Shown piece by piece: positions 13,066 to 15,209 of a DNA stretch of 15,209 bases. The notes below the pieces were generated by a model, which saw only the letters and a program-made list of their open reading frames with translations, was not told the DNA's origin and ran no database searches. The stretch is from Treponema sp. UBA4319 (GTDB lineage: Bacteria > Spirochaetota > Spirochaetia > Treponematales > Treponemataceae). The DNA lies in contig DGUD01000126.1 of the NCBI GenBank assembly GCA_002393865.1, forward strand, positions 1 to 15,209, given 5' to 3'. A program made the position numbers and the translations under genes. How positions within the stretch are numbered: the stretch's first letter is position 1; each line of letters begins with the position of its first letter.

Positions 13066-13740
13066 CTAGAGCTTTTCCAGTGTGGCGCGGGTCACTTTCC
13101 AGCCGCCGGCGTCTTTTTCCGCCTCCAGCCACGCGTAGCAGCCCTCGTCGAGCGGGCCGGGGTTGATGAGCGTCGTCCTGCCAATTGTGTCGATGGCGGC
13201 GCTCTCATGGATGTGCCCGGTAATCGCGGCGAGCGGCTGGTATTTTTCGATGAAGGCGCGGAGCCTGGGGCTGCCGACGTGCGCGCCGTTGGAGATGGTG
13301 TCGCATTTGGTGTCTTTGGGCGGGTTGTGGACGATGACGATGAGGTTGTCCCACTGCTGCTCGCCCTGCTGCGCAACGATGTCCAGGTCGGCGGCAAGCT
13401 CGTCGTCAGTGCGCTCAAAGGGCGTCGTCCCGGTGAATTTGCTGCCGCCGCCGCTCCCGGCGAACACGAGCCCCTCGCGGTTTACGAGGCTCCCCTGCAC
13501 GGAGATGTCCTTCTGCTCCGTCTCCGCAAGGAACGAGGGGTCGTCGCAGTTGCCGATGACAGAAAAAATGGTGTCGTGCATGGCGCAGAGTTTCTCCAGC
13601 ACCGGCAGCCCCGTCTTTGGAGCCCTGAATTTTGCGAAATCCCCCGCGAACAGCACCATGTCGGCCAGCTTGAACTGGGATTCCAGCCGCTCAAGATTGT
13701 CTATGTTGCCGTGAATGTCGCTGATGACCAAAAATTTCAT
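13066..13740 (-). CDS. YfcE/MJ0936-type metallophosphoesterase
   Basis: The 224-residue calcineurin-like phosphoesterase has all the metal-binding motifs: D8-I-H10 with GN, G33-D34, G63-N64-C-D, H138 in IVHNPP, and G175-H176-I-H178. YfcE-type enzymes use Mn2+ to hydrolyse phosphodiesters; natural substrates are poorly known. GNCD replaces the more common GNHD, which is normal for this subfamily. The ATG shares its A with the hisC stop codon (TAATG) and its GGAGG lies inside the hisC end, so the two are translationally coupled. No functional link to histidine synthesis is known to me. Cytoplasmic. Confidence 0.9.
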   Translation of the reverse strand: MKFLVISDIHGNIDNLERLESQFKLADMVLFAGDFAKFRAPKTGLPVLEKLCAMHDTIFSVIGNCDDPSFLAETEQKDISVQGSLVNREGLVFAGSGGGSKFTGTTPFERTDDELAADLDIVAQQGEQQWDNLIVIVHNPPKDTKCDTISNGAHVGSPRLRAFIEKYQPLAAITGHIHESAAIDTIGRTTLINPGPLDEGCYAWLEAEKDAGGWKVTRATLEKL

Positions 13741-14888
13741 TATAAAACCTCCAGAACCTTTTTGAGCGCGAGCATCTGCTCGTGCGTGCCGATGGTGATG
13801 CGCACGAAATTCTCTATTCCCGGCGTGCGGAAAAGGCGGATGAGTATGCCTGCCTGCTTGGCCGCCTTATAAATATCGTCCCCCGTCCGGCCGTCTTTGC
13901 GCGCAAAGACGAAATTCGTGCTGCTGTCTATGACGAACCAGCCTTTGCCGCGCAGGAATGCGGTGAAGTCGCCGCGTTCCCGGATGATTTCCTGCGCGTT
14001 CTTCGCGTAGTACCACGCGGCGCGGCAGGAGGCCTCGGCGGCGGTCTTTGCGACGAAGTCCACGGGAAAGTGGTTCACGGAATTCTTTACCGTGAACACC
14101 GCGCGCACAAGCTCCGGCGCCGCCACGATGTAGCCGAGCCGCATTCCGGCAAAGGAGAGGCTCTTGCTGAACGTGCGCACGATGACGAGGTTCTTGAATT
14201 CCGCCAGCAGCGGCAGGCAGCTTTCCTCCGCAAAGTCGCAGTAGGCCTCGTCCACGACGAATACGCGGTCTTTGGGCGCCTGCAGGAGCATGTCCCGCAC
14301 GGCTTTTCTGCTGAGGGCAATGCCGGTGGGGGCATTGGGATTTGCGAGTATGATGGAGGAATTGTGCTCTTGTGCGGCACGGAGCATCGCCTCTGTGTCG
14401 AGGCTCCAGTCGGGGCGGAGCGGCACCGGTAGCATCGGAATCCGGTAGAAGCCGCAGTATACCGGGTAAAAGCTGTAGGAGAATTCCGGCTGCACGAGCG
14501 GGCGGTCGGCGTCAAAAAAGGTGTAGAACACAAAGCTCAGCACCTCGTCGCTGCCGTTGCCGCAGTAAATCATATCCGGCGTGATGGTGAATGGCAGCCG
14601 GTTCCGCTCGTCCGGGCTGCAGGTGCTGCCGTCTACGTGAGTGTTGCCGAAGCAGCCGCCCGTGGCGTTGAGCATGGTGGCAATCTCCGCGCGGAGGCTG
14701 TCCACGTCGGGATCGGGGTAGAGCCCCAGCAGGGAAAGCTTCTCTGCCGCAGCCTGCTGGACGGCGCGCCCTACGCTCTCATGCGGAGGATAGGGGTTTT
14801 CGTTCGCGTTCAGCTTTATATACGTCCTGTCCGTCGGCTGTTCGCCGGGAACATAGGGATGCAGGCCGTTCAGTCTTTGTGCAAGCAT
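13740..14888 (-). CDS. hisC: Histidinol-phosphate aminotransferase-like PLP enzyme
   Basis: The 382-residue class I/II aminotransferase has KLNANENPYPP (25-35), CGNGSDEVL (109-117), ANPNAPTG (182-189), VVDEAYCDF (211-219), and the PLP lysine K242 in RTFSKSLSFAGMRLGY (238-253), then R363 in FVRITIGT. NANENP with the GNGSDE motif points to HisC, which converts histidinol phosphate plus 2-oxoglutarate to imidazole-acetol phosphate and glutamate (reversible) in histidine synthesis; related enzymes also act on aromatic amino acids or threonine phosphate (CobD-like). No other his gene is in the window. Residues about 78-103 are an extra loop compared with typical HisC (about 350-360 residues). Start supported by GAGGTG 4 nt upstream of the ATG. 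Confidence 0.85.
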   Translation of the reverse strand: MLAQRLNGLHPYVPGEQPTDRTYIKLNANENPYPPHESVGRAVQQAAAEKLSLLGLYPDPDVDSLRAEIATMLNATGGCFGNTHVDGSTCSPDERNRLPFTITPDMIYCGNGSDEVLSFVFYTFFDADRPLVQPEFSYSFYPVYCGFYRIPMLPVPLRPDWSLDTEAMLRAAQEHNSSIILANPNAPTGIALSRKAVRDMLLQAPKDRVFVVDEAYCDFAEESCLPLLAEFKNLVIVRTFSKSLSFAGMRLGYIVAAPELVRAVFTVKNSVNHFPVDFVAKTAAEASCRAAWYYAKNAQEIIRERGDFTAFLRGKGWFVIDSSTNFVFARKDGRTGDDIYKAAKQAGILIRLFRTPGIENFVRITIGTHEQMLALKKVLEVL

Positions 14889-14989
14889 AGCACACCTCGC
14901 TCTAGGAAATGTCGCGCGGACTGGCGGCCGGGGAATCCCGGAGCGGGCGACGGCGGCCTCCGCTTCCCTGCAGGAGTGCAGGACGCTTT

Positions 14990-15018
14990 ATTTTATTCCA
15001 AAAGCCCTTTGTCTGCAA
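14990..15018 (-). promoter_or_regulatory. Possible promoter of hisC-yfcE
   Basis: On the minus strand TTGCAG (15018-15013) and TAAAAT (14995-14990) are 17 bp apart. Transcription would begin near 14983, giving a leader of about 95 nt that opens with the CCTGCA/TGCAGG hairpin. The -35 matches consensus at only 3 positions. Confidence 0.35.
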
Positions 15019-15056
15019 GGGGGAGCGCGCCGTGCCCAGGGCTTCAGCATGAAAAC

Positions 15057-15154
15057 AAAAATGCGCTCCCAGCGGAAAAACACCCGGACTGCCTGTTGCA
15101 AGCTTCGCTTTGCAAATGGCAGCCCGAGCGTTTTTCCGCTTCCGCGCATTTTTT
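15057..15154. repeat. Long imperfect hairpin (about 98 nt), possible terminator, small RNA or mobile repeat
   Basis: From outside in, the paired arms are AAAAATGCGC (15057-15066) with GCGCATTTTT (15144-15153), then AGCGGAAAAAC (15071-15081) with GTTTTTCCGCT (15130-15140). Inside these lie CGG (15085-15087) with CCG (15124-15126), CTGCC (15089-15093) with GGCAG (15118-15122), and TTGCAA (15096-15101) with TTGCAA (15110-15115). Interior loops are small. A-run before and T-run after allow termination on either strand. It is much longer than an ordinary terminator. Pairing is certain; role unknown. Confidence 0.65.
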
Positions 15155-15209
15155 ATGTTGGATCCTTGGCTTTTGTAGCATAAAAAAGAAAATCATCTTA
15201 AAACAGTTT

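Larger units (their letters stand above)
14889..15209. other. Non-coding right edge with nested inverted repeats
   Basis: These 321 bases hold no gene I can support. On the plus strand they contain CCGGG-gaat-CCCGG (14928-14941), CCTGCA-ggag-TGCAGG (14967-14982) followed by T-rich sequence, AAGCCCT/AGGGCTT (15002-15008 and 15038-15044), GGGAGCGC/GCGCTCCC (15021-15028 and 15063-15070) and a large hairpin at 15057-15154 (separate entry). Several of these exclude each other. From about 15155 the sequence is AT-rich; a minus-strand frame there ends TKAKDPT then TAA at 15155-15157, which could be the end of a gene outside the window, but this is weak. Confidence 0.5.

Noticed and set aside
13048..13872. 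274-aa plus-strand frame opposite yfcE and hisC
   Set aside because: Antisense shadow of two well-supported minus-strand genes.

Overview
The window is a chromosomal segment of a bacterium whose core genes are GC-rich, with two clearly AT-richer islands (about 3190-4640 and 7890-9700). No rRNA, tRNA, CRISPR array or origin is visible. The gene set suggests a host-associated anaerobe: a large two-barrel U32 protein, a Zn-type macrodomain next to a class M sirtuin, a YwnA-like Rrf2 regulator, a CorA-type transporter and a DUF4143 ATPase. A Treponema-type spirochaete is my best guess, a clostridium the main alternative. This is inference from gene content, not from a marker gene.

Layout, left to right. 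At 1-2444 lie a 22-bp tandem repeat and a U32-family RNA-hydroxylase-type gene whose start codon sits directly behind a -10 box. A single-stranded-DNA-binding protein gene converges on it (2445-2909, minus). At 3190-4498 an AT-rich island holds several inverted repeats, a shortened SAP/DUF6434-like gene and a two-TM membrane protein of unknown function. At 4597-7888 a consensus sigma70 promoter precedes a run of five same-strand genes: FMN-binding PNPOx-like protein, GNAT acetyltransferase (apparently internally deleted), Rrf2 regulator, Zn-macrodomain protein and SirTM sirtuin. The last two overlap and are almost certainly translated together. This looks like a reversible ADP-ribosylation module placed under a redox-type regulator, without the GcvH-L/LplA2 partners known from other SirTM operons.

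At 7890-9700 is a gene graveyard. A DUF4143 ATPase pseudogene on the minus strand can be rebuilt to 444 codons only by undoing two +1 homopolymer insertions, one nonsense codon and a lost ATG. Beside it are a 31-codon coding-like tail and an IS982-like transposase scrap. At 9760-11732 is a 644-aa protein of unknown family, again with a start codon just behind its promoter. At 11729-13011 a promoter, a 28-codon ORF with a near-perfect Shine-Dalgarno and a CorA-family transporter follow in order, resembling leader-peptide control of Mg2+ transporters. At 13066-14888 (minus) hisC and a YfcE-type phosphodiesterase overlap by one base (TAATG). The right edge (14889-15209) carries no supported gene but many nested inverted repeats, including an imperfect hairpin of about 98 nt.

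The most interesting items are the five-gene sirtuin/macrodomain cluster, the decayed ATPase with its readable lesion history, the candidate corA leader peptide, and three genes with -10 boxes only 6-9 nt from their start codons, which suggests leaderless mRNAs.
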